This document shows, one piece after another, positions 15,911-24,701 of a stretch of DNA of 33,815 bases (its first letter is position 1; each line of letters begins with the position of its first letter). The position numbers and the translations under genes were made by a program. Under the pieces are notes generated by a model. The model was given only the letters and a program-made list of their open reading frames with translations. It had not been told where the DNA came from and searched no databases. Origin of the DNA: an uncultured Caryophanales bacterium (GTDB lineage Bacteria > Bacillota_I > Bacilli_A > RF39 > UBA660); assembly GCA_947302515.1 (NCBI GenBank), contig CAMYVT010000018.1, positions 1 through 33,815 of the forward strand, read 5' to 3'.

Positions 15911-16020
15911 TCTATCTTTGCTTTGGGAACCTTTTTAAACCCTGATGCTTGTCCCCGAAGCAAAGGGTTAGGACGAATCCTAAGTAGTGTAATATATATT
16001 CCGAGAAATACCTACTCTAC
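15911..16020 (-). promoter_or_regulatory. Structured leader RNA upstream of the TasA-like operon, possible pseudoknot or riboswitch
   Basis: Reading the minus strand, four elements follow each other. A hairpin closed by AGTAG/CTACT (16016-16012 with 15987-15983) comes first. A perfect UUCG tetraloop hairpin, UUAGGA-UUCG-UCCUAA, occupies 15983-15968. A two-part hairpin follows, AACCCU/AGGGUU (15969-15964 with 15943-15938) enclosing UGCUU/AAGCA, with loop CGGGGAC (15957-15951). Its loop GGGGAC can pair with GUUCCC at 15930-15925, forming a pseudoknot. A rival 12-position stem with one mismatch (15965-15954 with 15927-15916) would destroy the hairpin and sit just before the ribosome site at 15909-15901. 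I do not recognise a known riboswitch class. Switching is inference from the exclusive pairings. Confidence 0.6.
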
Positions 16021-16026
16021 AGTTTA

Positions 16027-16056
16027 ATTTTACTATGAATTTTTTATAATAATCAA
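16027..16056 (-). promoter_or_regulatory. Candidate promoter of the TasA-like operon
   Basis: TTGATT (16056-16051), 18-bp spacer, TAAAAT (16032-16027), placing the start near 16020. A perfect TTGACA also lies at 16068-16063 but has no -10 at normal spacing (TATAAA only 14 bp away). Confidence 0.45.
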
Positions 16057-16143
16057 TATTTCTGTCAATACTTGTCATCTATTTTACTTTTTATTTACAT
16101 ATATTGACCTGGTTTTTATTCTGTTATTTTTACTTTTATAATA

Positions 16144-16171
16144 AAAAAGCAAAAGTTTTCTTTTGCTTTTT
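16144..16171 (-). terminator. Terminator of the Abi-HtrA operon
   Basis: A 12-bp hairpin (16144-16155 with 16160-16171, loop TTTT) sits immediately after the stop of the protease gene. Confidence 0.85.
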
Positions 16172-16172
16172 C

Positions 16173-17201
16173 TTAATTTAATTCAATATTAATTTTCTTT
16201 TCTTTTTTATTTCTAATAATATTTATTTCTATTTTATCTCCTTTTTTATGAGTAAATAAAATATATTTTACTTGAGATGTATCTTTTATTGTTACGTCAT
16301 CTATTTCAGTAATAATATCTCCTTTTATTAGTTTGTTAGAGGCATTACTGTTTTCTTTTACATCTAATACTACTACACCATTTATTCTTTCTTTTGGCAT
16401 TTCTATATTATTATTATTTAATTCTGCTGTATTTGATATATTTACCATTGCTATACCCAATTCTGGATATTCTATTTGCTTTCCTTTTTCTAATTGTTTA
16501 ATACTACTTGTAGCTATATCAATTGGAATAGCAAATCCCATACCTTCTATTTCTTCTTTTATTAATTTCATTGTACATATTCCAATTACTTCACCATTTT
16601 CATTTAATAGTGGGCCTCCACTATTTCCCGGATTTACAGAAGCATCAAACTGAATAGCATCCATAAGCCATTCATCTTCAGCATCTGTTGAAACTGGTAC
16701 AGTTCTATGTAATCCAGAAATAATACCCTTAGTTATAGTTCCTTGATAATCTCTGGCAATAGGTGTTCCTACTGCATAAATAGTATCGCCTATTAATATA
16801 TCTTTATTGTTTCCTATTTTTAATGATTTTAAAGAACATTTTTTATTTGTTTGTAGTACCGCAATATCTAACTTAGAATCTTTTCCTAATACTTTAGCAT
16901 CACATTCTTCTCCATTATCATTTATTACTACTATGTCTTCCCCTATTACATGTTCATTTGTTAAGATATAAGCTTTATTACTTACTTCTTTATAAAAAAA
17001 TCCCGTACCTGTAGATTCTATAATTGAACCATTATATGTTTCTATAGATACTATTGCTTTACTTACATCTTTTAGATAATTTCTTTTCTTTTTCTCTTTA
17101 GGAACAAATAGTGATAAGAAAGCTACTCCTACTAATAATCCTATAAAAAAAGAAAAGATGATAAGAATGAATTCTCTTTTATTTTTCTTACTCATCTTCA
17201 T
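16173..17201 (-). CDS. Membrane-anchored HtrA/DegP-type serine protease
   Basis: The product is 342 residues, with an N-terminal membrane helix (about 11-33). A trypsin-fold domain follows, with triad His84 (TNEHVIG), Asp112 (SKLDIAVL) and Ser194 (NPGNSGGPL). A single PDZ domain (about 245-342, with NGVVVLDV and LIKGDIITEID) completes it. This is the layout of HtrA/DegS-like quality-control proteases at the outer face of the membrane in Firmicutes. The open frame extends nine codons upstream, but AAGGAG stands 8 nt before the ATG at 17201, so I use that start. It then overlaps the end of the Abi_2 gene by 14 bp, implying translational coupling. The operon ends at the hairpin after it. Confidence 0.92.
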   Translation of the reverse strand: MKMSKKNKREFILIIFSFFIGLLVGVAFLSLFVPKEKKKRNYLKDVSKAIVSIETYNGSIIESTGTGFFYKEVSNKAYILTNEHVIGEDIVVINDNGEECDAKVLGKDSKLDIAVLQTNKKCSLKSLKIGNNKDILIGDTIYAVGTPIARDYQGTITKGIISGLHRTVPVSTDAEDEWLMDAIQFDASVNPGNSGGPLLNENGEVIGICTMKLIKEEIEGMGFAIPIDIATSSIKQLEKGKQIEYPELGIAMVNISNTAELNNNNIEMPKERINGVVVLDVKENSNASNKLIKGDIITEIDDVTIKDTSQVKYILFTHKKGDKIEINIIRNKKEKKINIELN

Positions 17202-18144
17202 TGATATAGCTCCTTTCCATATTGGCAAGGTCTTTCCAATTTACTGGGAATCCCATTCTATTTAATACAACTGAAATATCTATTGTATGTAAATTATAAT
17301 TTAATGTTTCTATTACATTATCTAGTTCTATTGTCATATTCTTAAAATCTTCTGTTTGTAATAGTTGTTTCATAATAATTATTAAAGCAAATAAATCGTT
17401 TTTACCTTGAATAAATTCATCATCTACTTTTTTTATTCTTAATAATTGGTGATATACTGTATCATCAATAGCTTTTTGTGTTTTATTTTCATATAAAATG
17501 TCTTCATGGGCACATAAATTACGATAATTTGCTAATATTGGTAAATATACTATCATAGTCTCTGGACTTACTTCATATACTTTAGCTATTTCTTTTTGAT
17601 CTTCTTGTTTTAATACTTGGTATAATTCACTTACTATTCCAAATGATAATACTTTTACTAATATCCATAATGGAATATATCCATAATTTGATACATAGTG
17701 TAATGTTGCACTATGTTGTGATCCATTTACTCTTATTTGTCTTTTCATTTTCTTTAATAGGTCATTTAATTGTGCTTGTTTTGTTGGATCGCTAGTAAAG
17801 TTTTTTGTCTTTAAATAATCCCTTTCACGATAACCATACTTTTTAGATAATTGATATGACATAATTGATTTTAGATTATTTTCAATTACTAACAAGTATT
17901 TAAATAATATATTTCTAAATGTTCTATCAAATAGAAATAAACTATACATTTCTTCAAAAGTTGTTCCCTCTTTAAATCTTTTCTCTGTTTCTGAAACTAA
18001 GAATAGATGTCTATACCCATTTAGAAAAAAATAATTTTCACGTAATAGAATCTTTTTAACATATTTATCATCATTGATAATCATGCCTTTAAATTTAAAG
18101 ATTTCGACTTGTTCATCTAAATTTTTAAAGTTCTTTTCTATCAT
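17188..18144 (-). CDS. Abi_2 (AbiD/AbiF-like) HEPN-domain protein, candidate abortive-infection gene
   Basis: The 318-residue protein follows the Abi_2 family: ENYFFLNGY (36-44), the helix LFDRTFRNILFKYLLVIENN (71-90), YGYIPLWILVKVLSFGIVSE (154-173), and YRNLCAHEDILYE (207-219). The last gives an Arg208-x4-His213 HEPN motif with Asn209. HEPN domains of this family are thought to be RNases, and some members (AbiD, AbiF) stop phage growth by cell death. AGGGTGA precedes the ATG. It is first in a two-gene operon with the HtrA protease. No antitoxin or methylase is adjacent. A phage-defence role is inferred from family only. Confidence 0.85.
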   Translation of the reverse strand: MIEKNFKNLDEQVEIFKFKGMIINDDKYVKKILLRENYFFLNGYRHLFLVSETEKRFKEGTTFEEMYSLFLFDRTFRNILFKYLLVIENNLKSIMSYQLSKKYGYRERDYLKTKNFTSDPTKQAQLNDLLKKMKRQIRVNGSQHSATLHYVSNYGYIPLWILVKVLSFGIVSELYQVLKQEDQKEIAKVYEVSPETMIVYLPILANYRNLCAHEDILYENKTQKAIDDTVYHQLLRIKKVDDEFIQGKNDLFALIIIMKQLLQTEDFKNMTIELDNVIETLNYNLHTIDISVVLNRMGFPVNWKDLANMERSYINEDE

Positions 18145-18162
18145 AGTCTCACCCTATTATAG

Positions 18163-18171
18163 ATTATATCA
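18163..18171 (-). promoter_or_regulatory. Extended -10 promoter of the Abi-HtrA operon
   Basis: TGATATAAT on the minus strand, about 20 bp upstream of the Abi_2 start. No clear -35 is present. Confidence 0.5.
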
Positions 18172-18212
18172 TATTATTTAGTAAAAGTATTATTTTTTAT
18201 TTTTATTTTATG

Positions 18213-18221
18213 TGTTATAAT
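18213..18221 (+). promoter_or_regulatory. Extended -10 promoter of the phospholipase-like gene
   Basis: TGTTATAAT, 26 bp upstream of the ATG at 18248, which has a G-only ribosome site (AGGGGGG). Confidence 0.5.
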
Positions 18222-18247
18222 ATCAGTATACATTTAGGGGGGATATT

Positions 18248-19216
18248 ATGCCAGCAACAGCTACACATGCTTTCTTTGCGAAAGATGTTTATGATATTTT
18301 ACCAGATAGCATTTGTGAATGCTTGAATCTTGATAAATGTAAGATGTATGGTCAAAGTATAGATAGTTTAAAATTCTATAATTTATTTTCTATTCTACCT
18401 GGTAAAAGTATGAGAAAATTTCAAGGTTATTATCATGAAAATCAATCTCAAGAATTCTTTATTAATATGTTAAAGTATATGAAAGATAATAATATTAAAG
18501 ATAAAGATACATATTCATTTCTATTTGGATCAATATGTCATTATGCATTAGATTCTACTATGCATCCATATATAGTTTACCGTACTGGTTTATTTGATAA
18601 AAACGATCCTAAAACATATAAATATAACAATGTACATGCTTTTATGGAAACTTTTATTGATAATGATATGATACGTAGAAGAATGGAAATGAATCCTTAT
18701 AAGTTTGATTTTTCTAGATTTTGTTTTGATATATCACCTTTTTCTGATGATTTAGAAAAAACAATTGATTATACATTTTTGAGTACTTTCCATATATCTA
18801 ATATGAGTGATATATATTATAAGTCATTAAAACAAATGAGATCTGCGATTAATGTATTTAGAAGAGATCCTTATGGTATAAAGAAATTCTTCTATAAATT
18901 AGTAGATTCTTTTACTCCGAGAAGTTGGTTTAGATTTGAAGCTATTAGTTATCACTATCCTCTTGAGGATAAACATAATTATTTAAATAGTGATAATTCT
19001 ATGTGGAGAAATCCATGTGTTTATGATATGACTAGTACTGAATCTTTTGTTGATTTATATTTAAAAGCTATTAAGTTTGCTAAGTCTCTTATGTGTGATA
19101 GTTGTGATTATTTAAATGGTAAAGATATTAATCTTAAAAAAGTATTTAATAATATGAGTTATGTTACTGGACTTAATTGTAATGATAAAAGAGAATTAAA
19201 ATACTTTGATTTTTAA
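18248..19216 (+). CDS. Zinc-dependent phospholipase C-like protein, cytoplasmic
   Basis: The 322-residue protein begins MPATATHAFFAKDVY, with His7 near the N-terminus as in the zinc-dependent phospholipase C / S1-P1 nuclease-like family (PF00882). Further candidate zinc ligands are His63 (GYYHENQ), His98, Asp102 and His106 in the HYALDSTMH motif, and His130 and Glu134 in HAFMETF. The metal set looks complete. There is no signal peptide, unlike secreted clostridial phospholipase C, so it would act inside the cell on an unknown phosphoester. It is a single gene with its own promoter and terminator, convergent with the type VII secretion operon. Confidence 0.8.
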   Translation: MPATATHAFFAKDVYDILPDSICECLNLDKCKMYGQSIDSLKFYNLFSILPGKSMRKFQGYYHENQSQEFFINMLKYMKDNNIKDKDTYSFLFGSICHYALDSTMHPYIVYRTGLFDKNDPKTYKYNNVHAFMETFIDNDMIRRRMEMNPYKFDFSRFCFDISPFSDDLEKTIDYTFLSTFHISNMSDIYYKSLKQMRSAINVFRRDPYGIKKFFYKLVDSFTPRSWFRFEAISYHYPLEDKHNYLNSDNSMWRNPCVYDMTSTESFVDLYLKAIKFAKSLMCDSCDYLNGKDINLKKVFNNMSYVTGLNCNDKRELKYFDF

Positions 19217-19218
19217 CA

Positions 19219-19246
19219 AAAAAAGCTTTCATTTGAAAGCTTTTTT
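19219..19246. terminator. Bidirectional terminator for the phospholipase-like gene and the type VII secretion operon
   Basis: A 12-bp hairpin (19219-19230 with 19235-19246, loop ATTT) has A and T runs on its two sides. Confidence 0.85.
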
Positions 19247-19247
19247 A

Positions 19248-19460
19248 TTATATTCCAGTCATATCTTTAATTGCTTCGTCTGCGGCTTTATTTAGTTCAA
19301 CAGTATTCTCTAAAAACTTTGCATAAGATTCAACTTTATCTGCAAAATCAATTAAATCTTGTATTTCTCTTGCTCTAGCTAAATCTTCAACACAAAGTGC
19401 TTCATTCCTTATTTCTTTAGCTGTGTCAAGGACCTGTTCATATGTTAATTTACCTATCAT
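19248..19460 (-). CDS. Small helical protein, last gene of the type VII secretion operon
   Basis: The 70-residue protein is almost entirely helical (LTYEQVLDTAKEIRNEAL, then AREIQDLIDFADKVESYAKF). It has no signal peptide, no Trp-x-Gly and one cysteine (Cys23). Its start overlaps the stop of the WXG100-like gene by 4 bp, a coupling that suggests equal expression and possibly a complex. Small helical partners that bind LXG or WXG100 proteins are known in type VII loci, and this could be one. I cannot assign a family. It ends at the shared hairpin terminator. Confidence 0.6.
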   Translation of the reverse strand: MIGKLTYEQVLDTAKEIRNEALCVEDLARAREIQDLIDFADKVESYAKFLENTVELNKAADEAIKDMTGI

Positions 19461-19813
19461 ATTAGTCCTCCTATACTAGGACGAGCATCTTCTGGACTTA
19501 ATCCTTCACTAGGTTTAGCTTCACTAACAGTTGCAGCTTGCATAATAGCATTTTGCTGATGTTCTTTTACTCTTTCCACAAGTGCTTCTTCTTCTGCTTG
19601 TCTTTGTTCTTCCAATAATTCAGCAGAAGTTTTCTCTAATTTGACTGTTGGAGGTTTTTTAATATCTTCAGCTTTTGATATAACAGTGTTTTTGAAGTCA
19701 TCGATTGTATCGATATAATTCTTATTATCTGTATTATTCCAACCGATTTTCATTTTTTCTAGAAAATCATATATTCTATTGACAGCTGTAACATATTTAT
19801 TATAATCGTCCAT
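19457..19813 (-). CDS. WXG100-like protein of the type VII secretion operon
   Basis: In this 118-residue protein, residues 1-52 form the WXG100 pattern: a helix (YNKYVTAVNRIYDFLEK), a turn with Gly-Trp25-Asn-Asn (WXN instead of WXG), then a second helix (YIDTIDDFKNTVISKAEDIK). An extended tail follows, with a Lys/Pro stretch, a coiled Glu-rich helix (64-92) and a Pro/Gly-rich end (RPSIGGLI). Typical EsxA is about 97 residues. AGGAGG precedes the ATG, 13 bp after the YukD-like gene. It is the best candidate for the secreted or structural WXG100 component here. The assignment rests on pattern and context. Confidence 0.6.
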   Translation of the reverse strand: MDDYNKYVTAVNRIYDFLEKMKIGWNNTDNKNYIDTIDDFKNTVISKAEDIKKPPTVKLEKTSAELLEEQRQAEEEALVERVKEHQQNAIMQAATVSEAKPSEGLSPEDARPSIGGLI

Positions 19814-19826
19814 AATACACCTCCTA

Positions 19827-20084
19827 TTATATTAATATAACTCTTGAACCATTTTTTAAATCTGTATCTCTTATCGTTTTATTTACGTCGTATACTTCTC
19901 CTGTTTCTTTACTATATAAATTAGTATCTTGTCTAGGAATATATGCCTTATCAGTTAACTCAATTAATGATTTTTCAATTAATGTTTTTATTGTACCTAC
20001 TTTTTTATTGATAGGAACAAACATGTCATATTTTACTTCAATAAGAGGTATTTCTAATTCTATTAATATTTTATTCTCATTCAT
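19827..20084 (-). CDS. YukD/EsaB-like ubiquitin-fold protein
   Basis: The 85-residue protein has the beta-grasp pattern: two N-terminal strands (KILIELEIPLIEVKYDMFVP), a helix (VGTIKTLIEKSLIELTDKAY), and a final strand NGSRVILI, with TIRDTDLKNGS before it as in ubiquitin-like folds. YukD/EsaB is a core, cytoplasmic component of Firmicutes type VII secretion and is about 80 residues. It lies 9 bp after essC, with AGGAGG at the start. The sequence match to YukD is weak and the call relies on fold pattern, size and context. Confidence 0.75.
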   Translation of the reverse strand: MNENKILIELEIPLIEVKYDMFVPINKKVGTIKTLIEKSLIELTDKAYIPRQDTNLYSKETGEVYDVNKTIRDTDLKNGSRVILI

Positions 20085-20093
20085 ATTATCCTC

Positions 20094-23000
20094 CTACTCA
20101 TCTGAAATAAACTTCAATAATTCAGCTTTACCTTTTTTAACTATCCAACCAAAGCCTGGTTCTACTTCTTGTCTTAGAACACGAGAATTTGTGGTTACCT
20201 TTATAGTAAACTGGTTAGAAATTCCATTTCCTATCCATACTGCTTCTGACATATCTGCATTACCTTTATACCATGCTTCGAATGCATTTGTTTTAATAAC
20301 ATCAATTGTTTCAATAAATACATACTTAATATTACCTAATTGTTTAGATGCCATAATTAAGTCTGTGAATTTTTTCTTTGTATCTGGATCCATTTTTCCT
20401 AGCATTGAATTGATACCCATTATTACTACAATAGTTGTCTTCTCTGGATTATTTTGGTCAACTGCTTGTGTTAAACGTTCAATTCCTGGGATACATTTAT
20501 CTGATGTATATATAAGATTTTCATACTCTATACTACTGAATAAACTGTTAACATCCATAACAATTGTTTCTGAGTTTTGTAACATTGATAAATTGTGAAT
20601 TAAACCTTTAATAAATGCTGGTTCGGCTGAAATATCATCTCCAGTAATGTTATACATAAACTTATTATTAAGATCAAATGTAGCAGGCAATAATGTGTCT
20701 TTTGTAATACCAACTGGTATTGTTTTTAAAGAACCAATATAAGATTTTAAATCTTCTTGTCTTATTATTTCTGGTAGTATTGGAATATTTACTGCTTGAT
20801 AATTGCAAACATTATTTAGTTTTTCACATACTACTTTGATATAATCAGACATTTTATCTTCTCTATATGCATACGCTGTTTGGAATTCATATATTCCTTC
20901 TAGAGAAATCATTCCACGTCCATATACTTTTGATGGTTCCTTCTTTCTGACTCCTGGAAGTACAGAAGAATAATCACCTGGATCGTTGAATTGTAATACT
21001 ACATTTTGTCTAAAGTTTTGTCTCATACGATATCTAACTGTATTTGGACCATTTGTTGTGAAGATGAAAATAACACCATATTTCTGACAATCTCTTGTCA
21101 TCTGTAATAATGGATCTTCATATACTTCATATGTTTCAAGGAGTGCTTCTACATTATTAATTATTACTACTATTAATGGAATTTGTTTTCCACCATGATT
21201 TATATAGAAATCAAATGATCCATTGTAATCAGTAAATACTTTTTTACGTTCTTCTAACACAGTATTTACATACTTAAATGTATTTGCTATTTTTTCTTCA
21301 TCTGTTGATAACATTACTTCACCAACATGTGGAGCATTTTTAAACATCGTTAATGTTTCTGCACCAAAATCCATAATATAGAAGTTAACTTCATTTGAAT
21401 TGTGGTCTGTAATACATGAATAGATTAATCCAGATAACATTAATTCTTTACCATTTCCAGCAGAACCAAAAATAATAGTATTTCCTAATTCTGACAATTG
21501 TAAAGTAAGAAGATTTTGTGATTGATTATCAGGATCATCATATTCTCCTATAATTGGATTGATAATATTTCTAACTGGTTTATAATTATACTTTTTCTTT
21601 AAATCATCAGTATAAATTATATCTGGAATTCTAGGTAACCATAATTGTTCAATAGATATTTCTTCCTTAGCAGCTTCACTAACAATATATCTAATAATAT
21701 TAGTGATTTCTTCACCTTGTGATTGTACAATTACATCTCCTTGCTTTGTATCTAATGATTTAATAGGACTACCTACATTATCAACTATTGTAATTGATTG
21801 ATCTACTTTTTTCTTTCTTTTTTCAGTTGGATAATATTGTGCTCCTGCCCATGCTGCTTGACCCATAGCAAATAATTCATTATAACCAACTTGTAAATAG
21901 AATCTACCAGTATTTTTTAATTCTGCAGCATCTGGACATTTAATCATATCCATAGAATCTGATTTATCTTGAACCCTTAAGCAGACACGGAATTTTGAGT
22001 TTGACCAGATTTGGTCATTAACTACACCTGATGGCTTCTGTGTTGCAAGGATTAAGTGTACTCCTAAGGAACGTCCGATACGAGCTGTTGAGATTAATTG
22101 ATCCATGAATTCTGGTCTTTGATCTTTTAATTCAGCAAACTCATCTGAAATGATAAATAAGTGTGATATTGGTTTATCTACTAAACCTCTTCTATATAGG
22201 CTTTGATATTTATAAATATCAATTGTACTTTCATTTAATTTGTCTCTTGCTTCATTAAATTGTTTCTGACGTTTTCTTAGTTCTGATTGAATAGATGCTA
22301 AGGAACGGTTCATTTCAACAGTATCTAAGTTTGTAATTGTTCCTGCAAGGTGAGGTAATTTAATACCTGTTTCTCTATTTTCAAATGCTCCGGCTAAACC
22401 TCCACCTTTATAGTCGATAAGAATAAATGATACTTCATATGGATGATAGTTCATTGCCATAGATAAAACATATGTAATGATAAATTCAGATTTACCAGAA
22501 CCTGTCATACCCGCAATTAAACCATGAGGTCCATGAGCTTTTTCATGAAGATCTAGTTTAAATAATTCTCTAGACTTATCAAATCCTACTGGAGTTTGTA
22601 ATGTCTTTGTTGGGTCGTTTACTCTCCATCTATTTAGAATATTTAATTGCTCAACCATACCAACATTACACATTTCAAGGAATGAAATACTTGTTGGTAA
22701 AGCTTGCTCTTGTCTAGCAATATCAATTGGAATATTAGCTACTATCTTACAACATTCATAAATATTTAGTGTTGGATCAAAATCTGCAATAAATTCTTTT
22801 TGTTTATTAGCAACCAATTCATTTTCAAATACACCTGACTTTTTATCACCAATACTAATAAATGCATTACATTCATTTGGTATATTAACAAGTCTTGGAC
22901 TAATTACTACTAAACTAAATCCATAGTTTACCGGCATACCACAAACATCTTTTAATAATTCAATATCCCTTACTGATTTATAATCATCTGTTAAGATTAA

Positions 23001-24665
23001 GAAATATGGTCTATAGCTATGATAATCTGCCATATTTGTTTCTACTCTTCCATTATCATCAGATGTTTTCCTTCCTTGCATTACTTTTTCAAGTTCAAGT
23101 GATATTTCTTTTGCTTCATCTAAGTTTGTTGCGAAATAACGGAATGATTTATCATTGCTCCAACAATGTGGGGCTACTTTTAAATATTCCCAACTACTTT
23201 CATTTTGACTATTAGTAAATACTACTATCTTTAAATCTTCGTAACTATGGAATGTTATCATTTGAAGAATTAATCCATCTATAAACTGTTTTTTATTTGC
23301 TGCTGTACCTATAATAGCAACAATATTTCTATTAATGAAGTTTAATGATACGGGAACATTTTCAAGTGTTCTTGATTCTGCTCCTACTTTGTATAATTCC
23401 TTTAACATTTCATCTGTATGCATTGCGAAATGCTCTTCTGGAATACTTACATTTCCTCTAAGCTCAGATGAACCGACTCCTAATCTTAAATCTAAGAAGT
23501 CATCTTGATTTATCTCTCTTTCCCATAAGTTTCTCTTCTTTTGATATATTATTTCTTTTGTTTGATCCAATGGTAAATAATTATCTATCAAGATTTGTCT
23601 TTGAATCTTCATTTCTGCTTGAATGCTTTCTTTCTTTTCATCCAAATATTTTAAATATTTAATTTTTCTTTCTTTTTCATTTTGTTTTGCTTTCTTCTTA
23701 GCATATCTTCTTTGCATGCTTGGCCATAAGAACATAGTAGCCATCATAGCACCTGTCATTGCTAATGTTGGTGCAACTGTTTCTAAATCAGCTGTACCAT
23801 TAATTACGTTTTGCAATGCACTAATACCTGTAGACATAGAAGACATACCCATTGTTAACATAGGCCCTAATGTATAAATTAATGGAGTATCATCTTCTTT
23901 ATCCATTTCTCCTGGAGGTGAATCAATAACAATATTAGCATCAATTATTCCAGTTTTGAAACGAGGTGCTCTATAGAAATAATCATCTTCTTTATAAAAT
24001 TCTATTGTTTCTTCATCTGGATTATCAAATTCTACTTGTTTTTGGACAACAGAAGAAATTGACTCTAGATAATTATTATCAATACTTAGATTAGAGCCAA
24101 TATTATTAATAATTAATGTATCTTTCAATACTATTATTTTTAAACCCATGATAAAAATAATATCGCCATATTGTAATTGCCTTGCAGTTACTGCAATACT
24201 ATTTACATATGTACCATATTTACTATTTAAATCTTGAATTACCCATACACCGTCATTATAAGATAATTTAGCATGTTCTCTTGATACTAAAGGAAAGTTA
24301 AAACAAATAGGGGCTTTTCCGTAATTACCAATCAATAATTCTTTTTGATCTCTTAGTCTTAAACGATAACTTTCTTTATCTACTGTTGGGGAACAGTATA
24401 AAATAACATATTCATTATCGGTATTAATCTTTAGGAAGTATAAACTATAATTCTTTAAATATGCTGATTCAACTTCCATTTCTCCTGACATGATTTTTGT
24501 TTCGAAGTCGGATTTTATTTTCCATTTACCGTTATCTTCTTCAACGTTAATTAGGTTTCTAACATTACCTAAATAATCATTATCAGTAATCCAATAATTA
24601 CCAGCTATTTTAGTTGGTAAAGTAAAGTTGTAAATTTTCTTTTTCTTGATTAACCTTACGATCAC
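20094..24665 (-). CDS. essC: EssC/YukB-type FtsK/SpoIIIE ATPase, motor of type VII secretion
   Basis: The 1523-residue protein has an N-terminal half with an FHA domain (about 85-190, VSREHAKLSY and LNSKYGTYVN) and two membrane helices (about 262-282 and 298-316). The first ATPase domain is intact: Walker A GMTGSGKS (719-726), DYKGGGLAGAFE and Walker B FIISDEFAEL (Asp841-Glu842). The second has a degenerate Walker A (GSAGNGKE, 1067-1074, Glu in place of Ser/Thr), and the third lacks a P-loop. This one-active-site pattern is normal for EssC. The start is GTG with GGGGTGAT upstream. It is the first gene of its operon, the reverse of the usual order in which essC is last. esaA, essA and essB are not in the window. 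Confidence 0.95.
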   Translation of the reverse strand: MIVRLIKKKKIYNFTLPTKIAGNYWITDNDYLGNVRNLINVEEDNGKWKIKSDFETKIMSGEMEVESAYLKNYSLYFLKINTDNEYVILYCSPTVDKESYRLRLRDQKELLIGNYGKAPICFNFPLVSREHAKLSYNDGVWVIQDLNSKYGTYVNSIAVTARQLQYGDIIFIMGLKIIVLKDTLIINNIGSNLSIDNNYLESISSVVQKQVEFDNPDEETIEFYKEDDYFYRAPRFKTGIIDANIVIDSPPGEMDKEDDTPLIYTLGPMLTMGMSSMSTGISALQNVINGTADLETVAPTLAMTGAMMATMFLWPSMQRRYAKKKAKQNEKERKIKYLKYLDEKKESIQAEMKIQRQILIDNYLPLDQTKEIIYQKKRNLWEREINQDDFLDLRLGVGSSELRGNVSIPEEHFAMHTDEMLKELYKVGAESRTLENVPVSLNFINRNIVAIIGTAANKKQFIDGLILQMITFHSYEDLKIVVFTNSQNESSWEYLKVAPHCWSNDKSFRYFATNLDEAKEISLELEKVMQGRKTSDDNGRVETNMADYHSYRPYFLILTDDYKSVRDIELLKDVCGMPVNYGFSLVVISPRLVNIPNECNAFISIGDKKSGVFENELVANKQKEFIADFDPTLNIYECCKIVANIPIDIARQEQALPTSISFLEMCNVGMVEQLNILNRWRVNDPTKTLQTPVGFDKSRELFKLDLHEKAHGPHGLIAGMTGSGKSEFIITYVLSMAMNYHPYEVSFILIDYKGGGLAGAFENRETGIKLPHLAGTITNLDTVEMNRSLASIQSELRKRQKQFNEARDKLNESTIDIYKYQSLYRRGLVDKPISHLFIISDEFAELKDQRPEFMDQLISTARIGRSLGVHLILATQKPSGVVNDQIWSNSKFRVCLRVQDKSDSMDMIKCPDAAELKNTGRFYLQVGYNELFAMGQAAWAGAQYYPTEKRKKKVDQSITIVDNVGSPIKSLDTKQGDVIVQSQGEEITNIIRYIVSEAAKEEISIEQLWLPRIPDIIYTDDLKKKYNYKPVRNIINPIIGEYDDPDNQSQNLLTLQLSELGNTIIFGSAGNGKELMLSGLIYSCITDHNSNEVNFYIMDFGAETLTMFKNAPHVGEVMLSTDEEKIANTFKYVNTVLEERKKVFTDYNGSFDFYINHGGKQIPLIVVIINNVEALLETYEVYEDPLLQMTRDCQKYGVIFIFTTNGPNTVRYRMRQNFRQNVVLQFNDPGDYSSVLPGVRKKEPSKVYGRGMISLEGIYEFQTAYAYREDKMSDYIKVVCEKLNNVCNYQAVNIPILPEIIRQEDLKSYIGSLKTIPVGITKDTLLPATFDLNNKFMYNITGDDISAEPAFIKGLIHNLSMLQNSETIVMDVNSLFSSIEYENLIYTSDKCIPGIERLTQAVDQNNPEKTTIVVIMGINSMLGKMDPDTKKKFTDLIMASKQLGNIKYVFIETIDVIKTNAFEAWYKGNADMSEAVWIGNGISNQFTIKVTTNSRVLRQEVEPGFGWIVKKGKAELLKFISDE

Positions 24666-24701
24666 TGGTAATCACCCCATATTATTCTGATTATATATTT
24701 T

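Noticed and set aside
15911..16020. Identification of the leader as a c-di-GMP-I (GEMM) riboswitch
   Set aside because: The conserved core sequences and tetraloop/receptor arrangement of that class, as I remember them, are not present; left as unidentified.
16333..16653. A 106-codon plus-strand frame inside the HtrA gene
   Set aside because: It is a shadow of the protease frame, has no ribosome site and shows no protein-like pattern.
20008..20598. A 196-codon plus-strand frame opposite the essC 3' end and yukD
   Set aside because: It is antisense to a continuous, well-supported essC frame, has no ribosome site or promoter, and its composition mirrors the opposite strand.
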